Source of the DNA: Ochotona curzoniae
Lineage: Eukaryota > Chordata > Mammalia > Lagomorpha > Ochotonidae
DNA length: 64,000 nt
Assembly: GCF_017591425.1 (NCBI RefSeq)
Contig: NW_024464918.1
Location: 10,290,001 to 10,354,000 of the forward strand
Direction of reading: 5' to 3'
Shown here: piece by piece, positions 1-10,651 of the stretch
Layout: the number at the start of each line of letters is the position of its first letter
Numbering within the stretch: the stretch's first letter is position 1
The notes under the pieces: model-generated
Database searches by the model: none
Seen by the model: the letters and a program-made list of their open reading frames with translations, nothing else
Told to the model about the DNA's origin: nothing
Made by a program: the position numbers and the translations under genes

Positions 1-28
1 TGTTTGGGCTGTGAACCAGAGGACAGAA

Positions 29-79
<51 letters not shown>

Positions 80-108
80 CTCTGGCTTTCAAGAAAAATA
101 AATTAAAA
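1..108 (+). mobile_element. CSINE-type SINE, 3' end only
   Basis: This is the right-hand end of a lagomorph C-type SINE cut by the window edge. It reads 'gtgaaccagaggacagaag', then a pure CT run (32-75), then 'tgtaactctggctttcaag' and an AAATAAATT tail. The long CT run is an expanded form of the family's normal CTCTCTGTCTCT segment, so it is a microsatellite seeded by the SINE. Confidence 0.85.
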
Positions 109-724
109 TGAGCATGATTGTGAACTCCAGGGACCAAAATACTCCAATTTTAGCATCATTGCAGTGCTTGCTCACGTTGCAATCACACATCTCCACACCC
201 TGGTGTCTTCATCTTCTGACTGGGGATAGGAAGAGCAGTCACCCCAGAAACCACCAGGGGTGGTGTGAGTTAAGTCATCGTTAGCCCTCTCACACTGCAC
301 AGCTCCAAGTAAATGTTTAATAAATGAGAATCAAAAGCCACCTCACCTTCCTTGCAGCTGAAGTGGTCGCACCAGTGCTGTGTCTGCGCTATATTCACTG
401 AGGTGGGCAGCCTATAATAACTGTCAGGTCATGCTAAGGTAGACAAACTTCAGAGAGGATGGAACAAAAGGAAACTTAATCTGAAGAATCTACAATAAGC
501 TTCTGAATTTCAGAATTCTTTAACCTCTTGATTCTTTGCCATACATGCTTTTATGTTCACCCTCGCCTGGTAGAAAGCACTGGGGAGGCGGTATCTTCTA
601 TCAAGGAGTAGGATTCCAGTTAAGGAGATTGGATATTCAAATACAAAATGTCAAATGAATTATACCCAGGACTAAAACTAAAAATGTACCGTGCACAGTG
701 GGCAAAACTGCAGGCCCTAGGGGC
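109..724. other. Unassigned sequence
   Basis: No open frame, repeat or RNA is recognised here. Base composition is ordinary for the window. Confidence 0.5.
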
Positions 725-905
725 TGCCACATTGCCTGGATCTGATGGCTGGCATTACTAGAGATGCCACTTGGAAATAGCATGATCTTGGGGAAGCAAT
801 GTATCCCCTTACGCCCTGCTTTTCACATCTATGAAAGATGATGATAACAACACCTGCCCAAGAGGATTGTAGTGTATAGTGAATGAGTTAAAATAATAAC
901 ACACT
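725..905 (+). mobile_element. MIR-like ancient SINE
   Basis: The order of words follows the MIR consensus: 'gatcttggggaagcaatgtatcccc', then 'ttttcacatctatgaaagatgatgataacaa', 'cacctgcccaagaggattgtag' and 'gaatgagttaaaataataa'. MIR is a mammal-wide tRNA-derived SINE now inactive, so high divergence is expected. A lagomorph SINE starts right after it. Confidence 0.75.
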
Positions 906-906
906 T

Positions 907-1236
907 AGGGCCCAACACGATAGACTAGTAGATAAATCCTTGCTTTGCATCCACCAGGATCACACACGGGCACCAGTTCATATGCTGGCTGTTCCTCTCC
1001 CCATCCAGCTCCTTGTTTGTAGCCTGAGAAAGTAGCGGAAGATGGGCCAAAGACTCGGGACCCTGCACCCACATGGGAGACCCAGAAGAAGTTCCGGGTT
1101 CCTGGCTTTGGATCGGCTCAGCTCTGGCCACTGCAGTCACCTGTGGAGTGAAGCAGCAGATGGAAGATCTTTCTCTCTGTCTCTCCTCTCTCTGTATCTC
1201 CATTTCCAATAAAAAAAATCTTTTCAAATTTTCAAA
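907..1236 (+). mobile_element. Lagomorph C-type SINE, full length, diverged
   Basis: The element runs from 'gggcccaacacgatagac' (decayed tRNA-like A-box region) through 'ccaaagactcgggaccctgc' and 'gggagacccagaagaag' to 'tctctctgtctctcctctc' and an AATAAAAAAAATC tail. SINEs of this type are Pol III transcripts copied by L1. Several box positions are mutated, so this copy is unlikely to be transcribed. Reading frames of 65-100 codons across it, on both strands, are SINE read-through. Confidence 0.92.
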
Positions 1237-1365
1237 AATAATAAGATGCCTAAAGCATATTTATTGCTAAGTAAACGCTTTACTGCTGTGACAACTACTG
1301 ATACTATTGATATGGGGTATAGGTGACAGTGTCACCAATATATGCCAATTTCCTGTCAACTCTTT

Positions 1366-1682
1366 TTAAGATTTATTTTCATTGGAAAGTCAGATTTACC
1401 GAGAGAAGGAGAGACAAAAAGACCTCATCTCCACTGGGTCACTCCTGAAGTGGACACAACAGCAGAAGCTGAGCCGATCTGTAACTAGGAGCAGGAGTTT
1501 CTTTTGGGTCTCCCACATAGATGCAGGGCACCAAGGCTTTGGGTCATCCTCTTTTACTTTTGCAGGTGAAAAGCAAGGAACTCGATGAGAATTGCAAAAG
1601 CCAGACCACAAGCCGGCATCCATACAGGATCCCAGCAGATGCAAGGCAAAGATTTAGCCACTAGGCTATCACACCAGGCCCT
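1366..1682 (-). mobile_element. Lagomorph C-type SINE, reverse orientation
   Basis: Read on the minus strand it has the full family order, from 'gggcctggtgtgatagcct' at the right end to the A-rich tail seen here as 'aagatttattttcattgg' at the left end. The middle is diverged. Open frames of 68 to 82 codons here are read-through of the element. Confidence 0.9.
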
Positions 1683-2244
1683 CCTCTTAATAAGAAAATA
1701 GTTCAAAATTGCCAGGAGAGAACCTCTTACTCTTTCGTCAGTGAACTCAAAGTGTCCTCCCTTTCTACCACAATCACACACCCGTTGTCAGTGATGCCAG
1801 TTTGGGATGACCGAACCAGAACAGAGGTCAGCCAGGCACAGCCCACAGGAATCATCTGCCAGCCATACACGGTTGTCTACTATGTGTTGTGTGTGGCTTC
1901 TGTTTTATCACAATTGTGGGATTTGCATAATTATGATAGAATGCCTGAGAAGGTCTTCAAATTATTTACTACCTGGACCTATCAGGAAAAATAGCACGTT
2001 GGCTCCATCGAGAAATTCCTATGTGGGAACCATCAGGCTCTCCTACATCATTCGCCTTATCAGACATCTGGGTCAGTTGGAAGGTGCGAAGTACTATGTG
2101 GAGGGACATTTCGGTCATCCATGTTAAAACCACAGATGCACTCAAAAATAAAACCTTATTTTCCAGCTTCCAAAACTCCTCAGATTATTTTATTTTTTTT
2201 AGTGAAACCATGCTTTATAAAATGAAATCCTTTGGGGCAATGTT
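1683..2244. other. Unassigned sequence
   Basis: Reading frames of up to 106 codons exist (for example 1807-2127) but show no domain, composition or initiation context that supports a gene. No repeat was recognised. Confidence 0.45.
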
Positions 2245-2259
2245 AAGAAACTGAGGATT

Positions 2260-2605
2260 GGGCCCAGCGTGGTGGCGCAAGTGGTTAAAGGTCCTCGCCT
2301 TGCACGCCCGGGATCCCATATGGGCGCCGGTTCTAATCCTGGCAGCCCCGCTTCCCTTCCAGCTCCCTGCCTGTGGCCTGGGAAAGCAGTCGAGGACGAG
2401 GACGGCCCAAAGCTTTGGGAACCTGCACCCGCGTGGGAGACCCGGAAGAGGCTCCTGGCTTCGGATCGGCATAGTATCGGCCCGTTGCGCTCACTTGGGG
2501 AGTGAATCATCAGACAGAAGATCTTCCTCTCTGTCTCTCCTCTCTGTATATCCGCCTTTCCAATGAAAAAATAATAAAAATAAATCTTTAAAAAAAAAAA
2601 AAAGA
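2260..2605 (+). mobile_element. Young pika-type SINE, full length with perfect TSD
   Basis: This is the best preserved SINE in the window. It begins 'ggcccagcgtggtggcgca', with a near-consensus A-box (2273-2284) and an intact B-box GGTTCTAATCC (2329-2339). The GC-rich body and the CT-rich segment follow, then an A-tail. The 15-bp repeat aagaaactgaggatt flanks it exactly, at 2245-2259 and 2606-2620, as expected for L1-mediated insertion. High CpG content and the perfect TSD point to a recent insertion. It could still be a transcribed copy. Confidence 0.97.
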
Positions 2606-2620
2606 AAGAAACTGAGGATT

Positions 2621-3599
2621 ATCTGAGGCTGAAATGAGCAAACAGGAAAAGCATTACTTCAGGTCCTCCGTTCTGCTGAAGGTATCAGCGATTTCACGTT
2701 TTCCTGCCACATTTCAGACTGAAGAGCAAGCATCTGAGTCAATGGGAAATGACTGAGCATGTCCCAGCACAGTTCAGACACATCCTGAACTGTTGCTGCT
2801 TTCATTACAGATGTGTGTACAGGTTTTGTTGAAAAATTGAAAATATTATTTGCAACCTTTGTCACAATATGTCACTTTTCCCCTTTTAAGTTGATTCCGA
2901 ATCTCCTGTCGTTTGGAGCCCATTAGAGAAAATCTTCTGGTTTGTAATTTGTAAGTTACCTCACAGAAAGCACAAAGCTCTAATATCAAATCTGGATTAT
3001 GTTTAGCAATGTAAACTCCAGGGCTTAATAAAGTAGTGCTTCGCCTTTCATAGACCTAGTTATAATATTAAAGGTTATAAATGTTCATTCCTCGATTTCA
3101 TTAGCCCTCTTTCACAATTGGTTAAAAGCAGAAAGAAAAGAAATTGCAATTCGAATTGTCACTCTTCTTAACTACTTCAAACTAAGGATGAACATCCAAG
3201 AAGCCTGAAAGCTCAGCAAGCATTTAAAAGTCTATTTGAGCAGTAGATCATAATTCCTAGGAGAAAAGGAAAGGTGCTTCCTACTCTAATGCCTCCTTTT
3301 GAACTGTATATCACTTTTTCTATTTAGAACTCATTTGAATGCAGAAACCGAGTTGGGTTTCCTTTGTTGGAGACACTCCAAATATTTTGACAGTTATTTG
3401 AATACCATATTGACAAGCCCATTCTATTTACTGGCCCTAAAACAAATAATTTCCACATATCCTAAGCTTTAAAACTCTTTAGTACAAATTATTAAAAGAT
3501 TATAAAGTGTTTGTCTGTGCATTTTTAAAGGGAGAGATTTGTGACTTCTTAAAATAGGAAAATATTTGAATAGCAGCTATAATTCTAGTATATTCACAA
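2621..3599. other. Unassigned AT-rich sequence
   Basis: No repeat or gene is recognised. The 68-codon minus-strand frame at 2659-2865 has no recognisable domain. Confidence 0.45.
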
Positions 3600-4030
3600 A
3601 TCAGTCATTAAAATGCATAGAGCAGAGTTGTTGCAGCTGTATACAGCTTTTATTATTCAGACTGCTAAATGGGTGAAACATATATTTTAATTTAATGTAT
3701 AATGCACAACTCAGAATGAACCAGAACAATCAATTCCTCCTCCCCTCTCTCTCTTAAGAAGCCGGAGATCCTTTAACTGACTGGTGATAATTCCTCCTGG
3801 AAAACAGCCAGCAGAGATTTATTGAAAATGCCAGCATCTCTCCATAAAATATCGCAAAAGCTGGCAGAACTTTAGACAAAAATTCGCCTATAGCATTTCT
3901 GCCTATATTGATACATTTTTGTTGTTGTTGTTGTTGTTGTTGTTGGGGATTTAATTGCTAAGCCTCTTCTTTAATTACCAAGTATGGCTCAATGGGAATT
4001 TTGCTCCAATCAAGGGTTAGTAAACTAAGG
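3600..4030. other. Candidate conserved noncoding element with (GTT)n
   Basis: Repeat-free block rich in homeodomain-like words such as TTTAATTG, TTTAATTACC and ATTTAATTTAATG, with no coding frame. A (GTT)n run interrupts it at 3920-3945. The call rests only on sequence texture; conservation was not tested. Confidence 0.3.
3920..3945 (+). repeat. (GTT)n microsatellite
   Basis: About eight uninterrupted GTT units follow a short T run, inside otherwise unique sequence and not at a SINE tail. Confidence 0.95.
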
Positions 4031-4162
4031 CATGTCTTTCCATTTTATGAGCATGGGAACAGAAGACTTGACTGATCATTAAAACACACGACAGAAAAAG
4101 TCATTAAGTATTACAGATGAGGAAAGCCAATGACGTAGGAGCGGTGTCCATTTCCTTGTTCT

Positions 4163-4375
4163 TTTCAATTTTCATGTATTTATCGAAAGGCAGAGAGACT
4201 GAGACAGACAGATCGAGATGGTCCATTTGTCGGTTCACTCCCCATGCACCTGCAATAGCCAGGGGTCAATCAGAATGAAATCAGGAGTTACGAACTCAGT
4301 GGGAGTCTGAGTCTCTCACAAAGAGAGCAGGGACTCAACTACTTAAGCTAGCACCTGCTTGCTCATCCCTGTGTA
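4163..4375 (-). mobile_element. Old C-type SINE fragment
   Basis: Minus-strand C-type SINE: the left side shows 'gtatttatcgaaaggcagag' (tail side) and 'gttcactccccatgcacctg'; the right side shows 'gcagggactcaactac' and 'agctagcacctg'. It lacks the GC-rich pika-type body and is heavily diverged, so it belongs to the older age class. Confidence 0.7.
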
Positions 4376-5636
4376 CAATGGCAGGAAGCTGCGGTTAGCA
4401 CAAGATCTAGGACCCCTCATCAGGCCCTTGAACATGTAACACAGCTATTCCACACAAGGTCTTAAGTGCTACAACAAACAGCAGCGCCACGAGTTTGTCA
4501 CTTTCCACCTGCTGGCCTTACGTAAATGCATGAAGGGACATTGGAAAACAAAAGAAGATACAACACAGGACTACTCCGCGGTTATTATCATTTTCTTGTA
4601 ATGAGTGGCCACATTTGTCTGGAGGAATGTCACTTGAGAGTGCTACTGCCTACTGAACAATCAAGTGTCCCTTCCACCTCCTGAGCCGTGGTCTTGACCT
4701 CTTAAAAAATGAACCACTCCCTTTGTAGAACAAACAAAATTCCACTTAAGGGTCCTCATTTTTTCTATGAATACTTTAGTTGGTTTTATTTCTTGGCTGA
4801 AATGTTAACTTCTCTCAGAAACAATTTATTCCTTTCTGCAGGTTTCCAACAAGCTCTCATTCGGGTTCTGAACTCTTTCTACAGGACAAATCTCAGTGGT
4901 GGTGCTTAACTAATTTACTGTGTTTAATCAGAGATTCCGAAAAATAATTTTCTTGTGTCTTTCAATGTCTAGAGATTTACCTGCTTTTAGATGCTAAGAA
5001 AAGACAGTGTCTCATCTGTTGGCTTTTGGATGTAGTCAATTCAGGATGATATCAAGAGGGGATTGTATCTTTTAGCATTATGGGTAATTTCACCACAGAG
5101 GAACAAATTAGGGCTGAGGTTAAATGGTCTTAGGAGACTTTAAACTGACTTAATTGAATTGCTAAAGAAAATTGTGACATAGAATTGCCTTTAAAACTGT
5201 GAGTACCACAGGATTCTCTGTGCTTTCCCAGACTGCCCCTGCTGCACGGCTAGTGACTCCTAAAATCTAAAGGCCTTTTTTTTCTAAAATTGTGGATACC
5301 TAGATTCAATATAAGGGTCAATGGTATCTCTATAGTATGTTCAGTATTTATTCACATTTTACCTGTTACTTTCTGAAAGGGATTTGTAATCTCCTTATAA
5401 ATAAAGAAGATAAATATTCTCATAATATAATTCAAAGGAGTAAAACACGCAGATTTGCTACCACTTGGGTCTTATAGAATTAAAATCAAATATTACGCAG
5501 GAATGGATGTTTCTCACTACCTGTTTTAAAGAAACATAAATCATGATCCGCATTGATACTTTTTTTAAAATACTTGTATCGTTGTTACACATCAGCACAT
5601 GACATTGCAGTTGCAAGTACCTTATAAGTTAAAAGT
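4376..5636. other. Unassigned sequence
   Basis: No repeat, RNA or gene recognised. The 66-codon plus-strand frame at 4709-4909 resembles no family I know. Confidence 0.45.
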
Positions 5637-5943
5637 TGGGCCTGATATGATGGTGACTAAATCCTCACCTTGCAAGTATTTGCAGCCCATATGGGCGCCG
5701 CCTCGTGTTCCGGCTGCTCCAATTCCCATCTAGCACTTTGTGTGACCTGGGAAAGCAGTCAAGGATGGCCCAAAACCTTGGGACCCTGCACTCACATAAG
5801 AAACCAGGAACACGCTTCTGGCTCCTGGCTTCGGATCAGCTCAGCTCCGGCCATGAAGGCCTCTTGGGGAGTAAACCAGTGGATAAAAGATATCTCTGTC
5901 TCTCCTTCTCTGTAAAACTCTTTTTGCAATAAAATAAATAAAT
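5637..5943 (+). mobile_element. Pika-type SINE, moderately diverged
   Basis: Full family order from 'gggcctgatatgatggtgac' to 'ctctgtctctccttctctg' and an AATAAAATAAATAAATG tail. The tRNA-like head has small deletions. Frames at 5670-5915 and 5705-5932 are read-through of this SINE. Confidence 0.92.
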
Positions 5944-5999
5944 GTTCATGGTTTTATATTACCAAATTCATCAAAAAAGAAAAAATAGAGTAGATCAGT

Positions 6000-6235
6000 A
6001 ACATTAGCCTTACTAATTCATCCTTATTTTGTTGGAAAACAAAATTACAGGAAGCACAGTCTTTTCCAAGACTATCCTGATGTATCTGTCATTAACTGCT
6101 GTACTGCTCCTGCAACCTTCTTCAAGAGCTATTCTGTAACTTCTGCAACCTGACTCCATCTCATGTCTCTTACTGCCTATAAATACTGCAAGTCTCATCT
6201 ATAATAAAAGCAAACATCTTCCATTTAGCCTCATT
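6000..6235 (+). mobile_element. Possible solo LTR fragment
   Basis: A TATA-like 'tataaatactgc' lies about 30 bp before 'aataaaagcaaac', the spacing of an LTR promoter and polyadenylation signal. A pyrimidine-rich stretch precedes it. No TG/CA ends or flanking duplication were found, so this is a weak call. Confidence 0.25.
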
Positions 6236-7639
6236 TTTATGCCAATTGCCTTCATATGGCATCTTTGGAATCATCAAACTTATTAAACGAACAGAGCATT
6301 TATACAAAGTGTTCATTTTCACTTTTTTTTTTTTAATCTAGTGGATGCTATCATCAGAATCACTGCAGCCCCTGTCTAGAAAACTTGATTCAACTGACAT
6401 TACTCCACCTCCATTTTCTTTCTATTCCAGGCTCTGGTTCACTCTGGAAATATCTGAACTCCTTCCCCAATATCTGCTCTTGCCTTTGTCTTTGTTTCTA
6501 TTAGAATTAACTTTTTAAAAAATGGTGGAATGCATTACCATGAAATCTCCAGACTTTTCTCAAACTGTATTTGGCTTCATCTCCAGCACCTGTCAGCTGC
6601 AGACATGTACTCCAAGGCGCACACTCACACTCACCTCGCAGGGAGCACTTCATAATGATGTTGTTCTGTCAAGTTTCCCTCAACTTATCCACCCGGAGAT
6701 ACCTGCAATGTTACCTGTTTCTGACTCCCTCTATTCCATCATGAAGAGTTAGCTCTGTGGTTTGCCAGGGCAATTGATTAGCTTGTATAACAGATATTTG
6801 GACCAAAATTTTATGTCTCATGGATAAACTGTAAACGAATACAAGAGAACATTGTCTCCTTTCCCTCTAAACCCATGCCAATTGAGCCAATAATTGACAA
6901 ATACGTAGCAAATTAATTATCATATTAGCTTTATGTTATTATGCTGCCACGGATCTGGCATGCCTCTGCACAGTTAAACTCATAATATTTTCCTGTGCCA
7001 TAGCTGCAGAAAACTTGTCATGAGTATATTTTCCCTGTATGTTTTCTAATAGCATCACTGCTTATTTCAATAGTCCAGCACTGACATACAGGCTAGAAAT
7101 GGCAACAAGAACATTTGAGCAATACAAAGATGACCATCTACATTGACTGACTGATGTGCAGCGCCCCATGGTGAGCACATACCATCCATTGTCCCGTGTC
7201 TTCCCCAAAGCTACCCTAGGAGCTAGGCATTAGGGTGGCTTTGTTACAAGAAATCACTGTACATCTAGGCAGGTTGACACTGTGCCAAATCCCATAGCGA
7301 TTTGGTGGTGATGCCAAGATCTACACCCATGCAACTTGAGGTATGTGTGTTACCCTCTTGGTTAAAAAGTAAATGAGCACTTAGGAAACCCACTTTATTC
7401 TGTCTCGCTTTACATGAGCAAGTGAATAATGTTTCATTAATACCCAATTCTATTTTCTGACATAAAGCTATGAACTGCCATTCGGGTTATAAGGAAAAGG
7501 AAATACCTTTGGGGAGAACTCTCAAATAATCTTTAATCTTCATATACATCGTGTGGCGCCCACCTAGTTGGTTTCAGTAAAGCACTGAGACCAGGTGTCA
7601 AGTTTAAGTTTGTCTCCTTCCAACCCTGCTAATAAGCTT
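6236..7639. other. Unassigned, partly conserved-looking sequence
   Basis: No repeat or gene recognised. The part at about 6880-7090 is rich in ATTAATTA-type words and repeat-free, similar in texture to the block at 7640-7930. Short frames at 6522-6752 and 7265-7447 have no supporting feature. Confidence 0.35.
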
Positions 7640-7930
7640 AGTCTGTGTCTTTTGTACAGTATCTAGTTCGGTGTCATACTTAATTAAAGGTTGTGCTAAT
7701 TAATAATAAAGTAGGTAAATCAGAACCTTGAGAATTATCCATCCCATCATCTGTCTCCTCAGCCTGATTAAAACCACGCTCATTATCCTTCTGCAATTAA
7801 TTCCTTATTCCTGAGGCTCGTTCCTATTTTCCCAAGGGATGAACCTCCTGGATGGAGGGTCTCATCAAGATGATTAGGTCACACTACATTCGCCAATTAA
7901 GCAATGGTTAGTTATTGATTTCTACTGAGA
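7640..7930. other. Candidate conserved noncoding element
   Basis: A repeat-free block with a dense set of homeodomain-type cores (CTTAATTAAAG, GCTAATTAATAA, GCAATTAATTCC, CCAATTAAGC) and no open frame. Such density is typical of developmental enhancers in gene deserts, but no alignment was possible, so function is inferred from texture only. Confidence 0.35.
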
Positions 7931-8936
7931 AATAGAAACGATTATCAGATCCTGTACTAAGAAAGCTATCGGTCTACAAGGTTACCATTTAGTAGTTCTA
8001 TTCTGAGAGAATTACTTGGCATTTTCTTAAGGTCAGATGGGATACCGCAGTGCTGTTTTAAAAGATAAATCTGTACCTTATTTCCTGTACAGAATGCTTT
8101 CCGGCCATCACTTAAGCTCACCATACAGATACAAATAGGAAACTTGCTCATGTGTGAACGGTTCAGCGTTGCAAAGAGAAGAACACCATTTTATCATCAC
8201 TGTGTGCACTTACTTGGGCTTTTAGGAGGGATCTCTATGTATGTATGTATAAACACAAAAACATATATGCATACATACACACATAAGGCACATACATGCA
8301 TACAAACATCTATGTAATATGTTACTTTAAGAAACTTGTGAAAATACAATTAAAATGAGCTCATTCGGTGTAAAAATGAAAATCTAGATTTTATAAAGAA
8401 TTTACAAAAATTCAAAAGAATGCATAGTATAAAAATATATTTTTTCTCCCAAACTTTTAATTATATTTTCCATGAATTTTTCTTAAGTTGCATATGTACA
8501 TATATATGCATATGGATCTGTATGAAAACTGTAATTTGCGGGCAAATATTGTATGTTAATGAGACCAAAAATCTAGTGAAAATTATTTCTGAACAGATAA
8601 ATAAGATGAACATAGGATCATCCTAAAAATGAATTCCTGTAGTTAGTGTGGTTTCATTCATTGCATCCTCCTCAAATTATTCCTCTCGGTGTGAATCCCT
8701 AGTTTTGCACCTAGAAATAGATGATTTTTGGTTGGATCTGAACTGAAAGAAAATTGGTATGCATAATACCAAAAATATCAAGATATGGCAAATTGTATAA
8801 CACATGCAAGTGTTTTATAAGGTTATATGTTTATACATCCTTAATCATTTGACAAAAACATGAAAGTTTCACAGAACTGCATTTATAACAGCACTGATAT
8901 ACATAAGCAATTCCTTTCTTCACTTTTGAAATTTTT
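7931..8936. other. Unassigned sequence with TATG/TACA-rich patch
   Basis: A degenerate simple repeat of tatgtatgtatg and acatacatac words lies at about 8234-8320. The rest is AT-rich and unassigned; the 68-codon frame at 8420-8626 is not supported. Confidence 0.45.
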
Positions 8937-9290
8937 TTATTTTCTTATTTATTATTATTTGCCATGACACGATCTTTAGACATATGGACCCCTCCTTCAC
9001 CTTTGCCTTTTCCATCTTCATTCTCTTCCCCTACTGTTTTCCCCAAATTATTACAACAGTCTAGTTTTTCAGCAATGATCAGAAGTCCAACATTCTGCTA
9101 CCTAAGTGTATAATGGCATTTTAAGTATAGACAATTGTAGATATTCTAGTATCCTGCTGTCAAGGCATATTTAACAGTTTTATTGGGAGTCTTCTTTTTA
9201 TTCAGGCATAGAGATGCCTACTGCAATGTATCGTCACTTATTAGCATGCCAGTCTTCATCATACAGTTCATCTATGAGAATATATGCCTA
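8937..9290 (-). mobile_element. L1 3' UTR fragment, reverse orientation
   Basis: Resembles the block at 33,005-33,425 over several words in the same order ('aaggcatatttaacagtttt', 'agagatgcctactgcaatgt', 'catacagttcatctatgaga'), and on the minus strand resembles 34,980-35,180. All three are therefore copies of one lagomorph L1 3' end. Diverged; boundaries approximate. Confidence 0.55.
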
Positions 9291-9349
9291 TATGCGCTTA
9301 CCTTTAGATATATTCAGCTTGCAATTTGCATAAAGGTTGCCCTTCTACT

Positions 9350-9475
9350 TTGCCATTAAAAAGAATGAAATTCTACCATTTGCAACAAAATGTTTCCAAT
9401 TAGAGAACAATTTCAAAGGATAAATATTATATATTCTCTCTGAGATATCATATTATTTCATGTTTCAATAAAATT
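9350..9475 (+). mobile_element. L1 3' end fragment, sense
   Basis: Contains the L1 signature 'aaaaagaatgaaattctacc', 'atttgcaacaaaatg', 'aattagagaacaa', 'tattctctctgagatat', which is the region just after ORF2 in many mammalian L1s and matches 34,554-34,680. Short and old. Confidence 0.55.
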
Positions 9476-9659
9476 TTAAGAAATACAATATAATTTATCG
9501 CTAAATTCTAAATAAAATCTAAGTAATATTTTAAGCAAATTTGGCAGGTGTAGAAAATTGTGAAGGCAATTAAAAAACATTTGGGTTAGACATACGGTTG
9601 CAAAGCAATGTTCGGGAAGGAAGCTCACGCACAACGCCTAATATGCACATGATATTTAT

Positions 9660-9840
9660 CATTTCAAGTGTTTATTTTAAGAGCTTTGACCCATTAACTT
9701 ATTTAGTGCCAGCCATGACTCTAATAGATAACATATGGCTTCAAGCTACAGCTGAGCAAACTGAGGCACACTGGACTTAAATGAACTGCTGATATTCAGA
9801 ACTGAAATACAACTGAGATTATTGTTACTGACTTCTGAAT
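9660..9840 (+). mobile_element. Probable MIR fragment
   Basis: The words 'gagcaaactgaggcacac' and 'cttaaatgaactgctg' correspond to the central MIR core ('gaggaaactgaggc...aagtgacttgcc'). Strongly diverged. Confidence 0.4.
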
Positions 9841-10635
9841 TAATACTCCTTTGGTTTGTACTAATAATCAAATCTCTAGGGCAAGAAAAATAAAAATTTT
9901 AGCATTTAATCACAAAATAGAAGACAGGAAACATGACTTCAGAAGAACTATTACTGGGATCCTGTGATCCACACATTCTTCTTCTAAATGTGTTTACTTA
10001 ATCAGAATATTTATCTCATACTTCTCACAGCTTTGCTTTCTTTGTGAACTTCCTCTGTACAAATGACCAATAGATCCAATCAATCAACAACTTATGAATA
10101 GCATTATTTGCAAAGGTACAGCTGATAGGAACATGATTGGCTGGAAGAATAAATGACCATCACTGTAACAAAATACTTATTGTGCACTTACAAGATAACA
10201 AATAATAGATAACACCTATATGTGTATGATTATGCTTACTTCATAGAACACCCTTCAACGTGTCTAGTATGGTTCCCTTCCTAACGAAGAAGGGTTGGAA
10301 TTTAAAGCAAGCTCTCTGTTGGAGTGCTAACTACTGCAAAGTAGATATCAGAATCTGAACTTGGGGCTACCTGACTCAAGCCTCTGCAATTTCACCTGTA
10401 CATATATGATGTCAGGACATTTTCTTAAAAATGCCTTAAAGGCTAATTATACCCCAAAAATAACTTTCATGGTATTTCTTTCAGATCAGCTATTGCTTAC
10501 TCTTCTCACAGTTTAGCTCAAAGGAGAGAAATCACAGAGCTTTACTCTCATAGGAAAAAATATGGTTTTGCAGATCCCATAAATCAAAACCAAATATCCA
10601 GCATACTGAAGTAAAAAAAAAAAAATCTGGTTTAT
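9841..10635. other. Unassigned sequence, weak MIR trace
   Basis: Around 10,345-10,405 'atctgaacttggggctacctgactc' resembles the 3' half of MIR. Nothing else is recognised. The stretch ends at the target site of the retroposon that follows. Confidence 0.4.
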
Positions 10636-10651
10636 AAAAATGCCCAATGCC

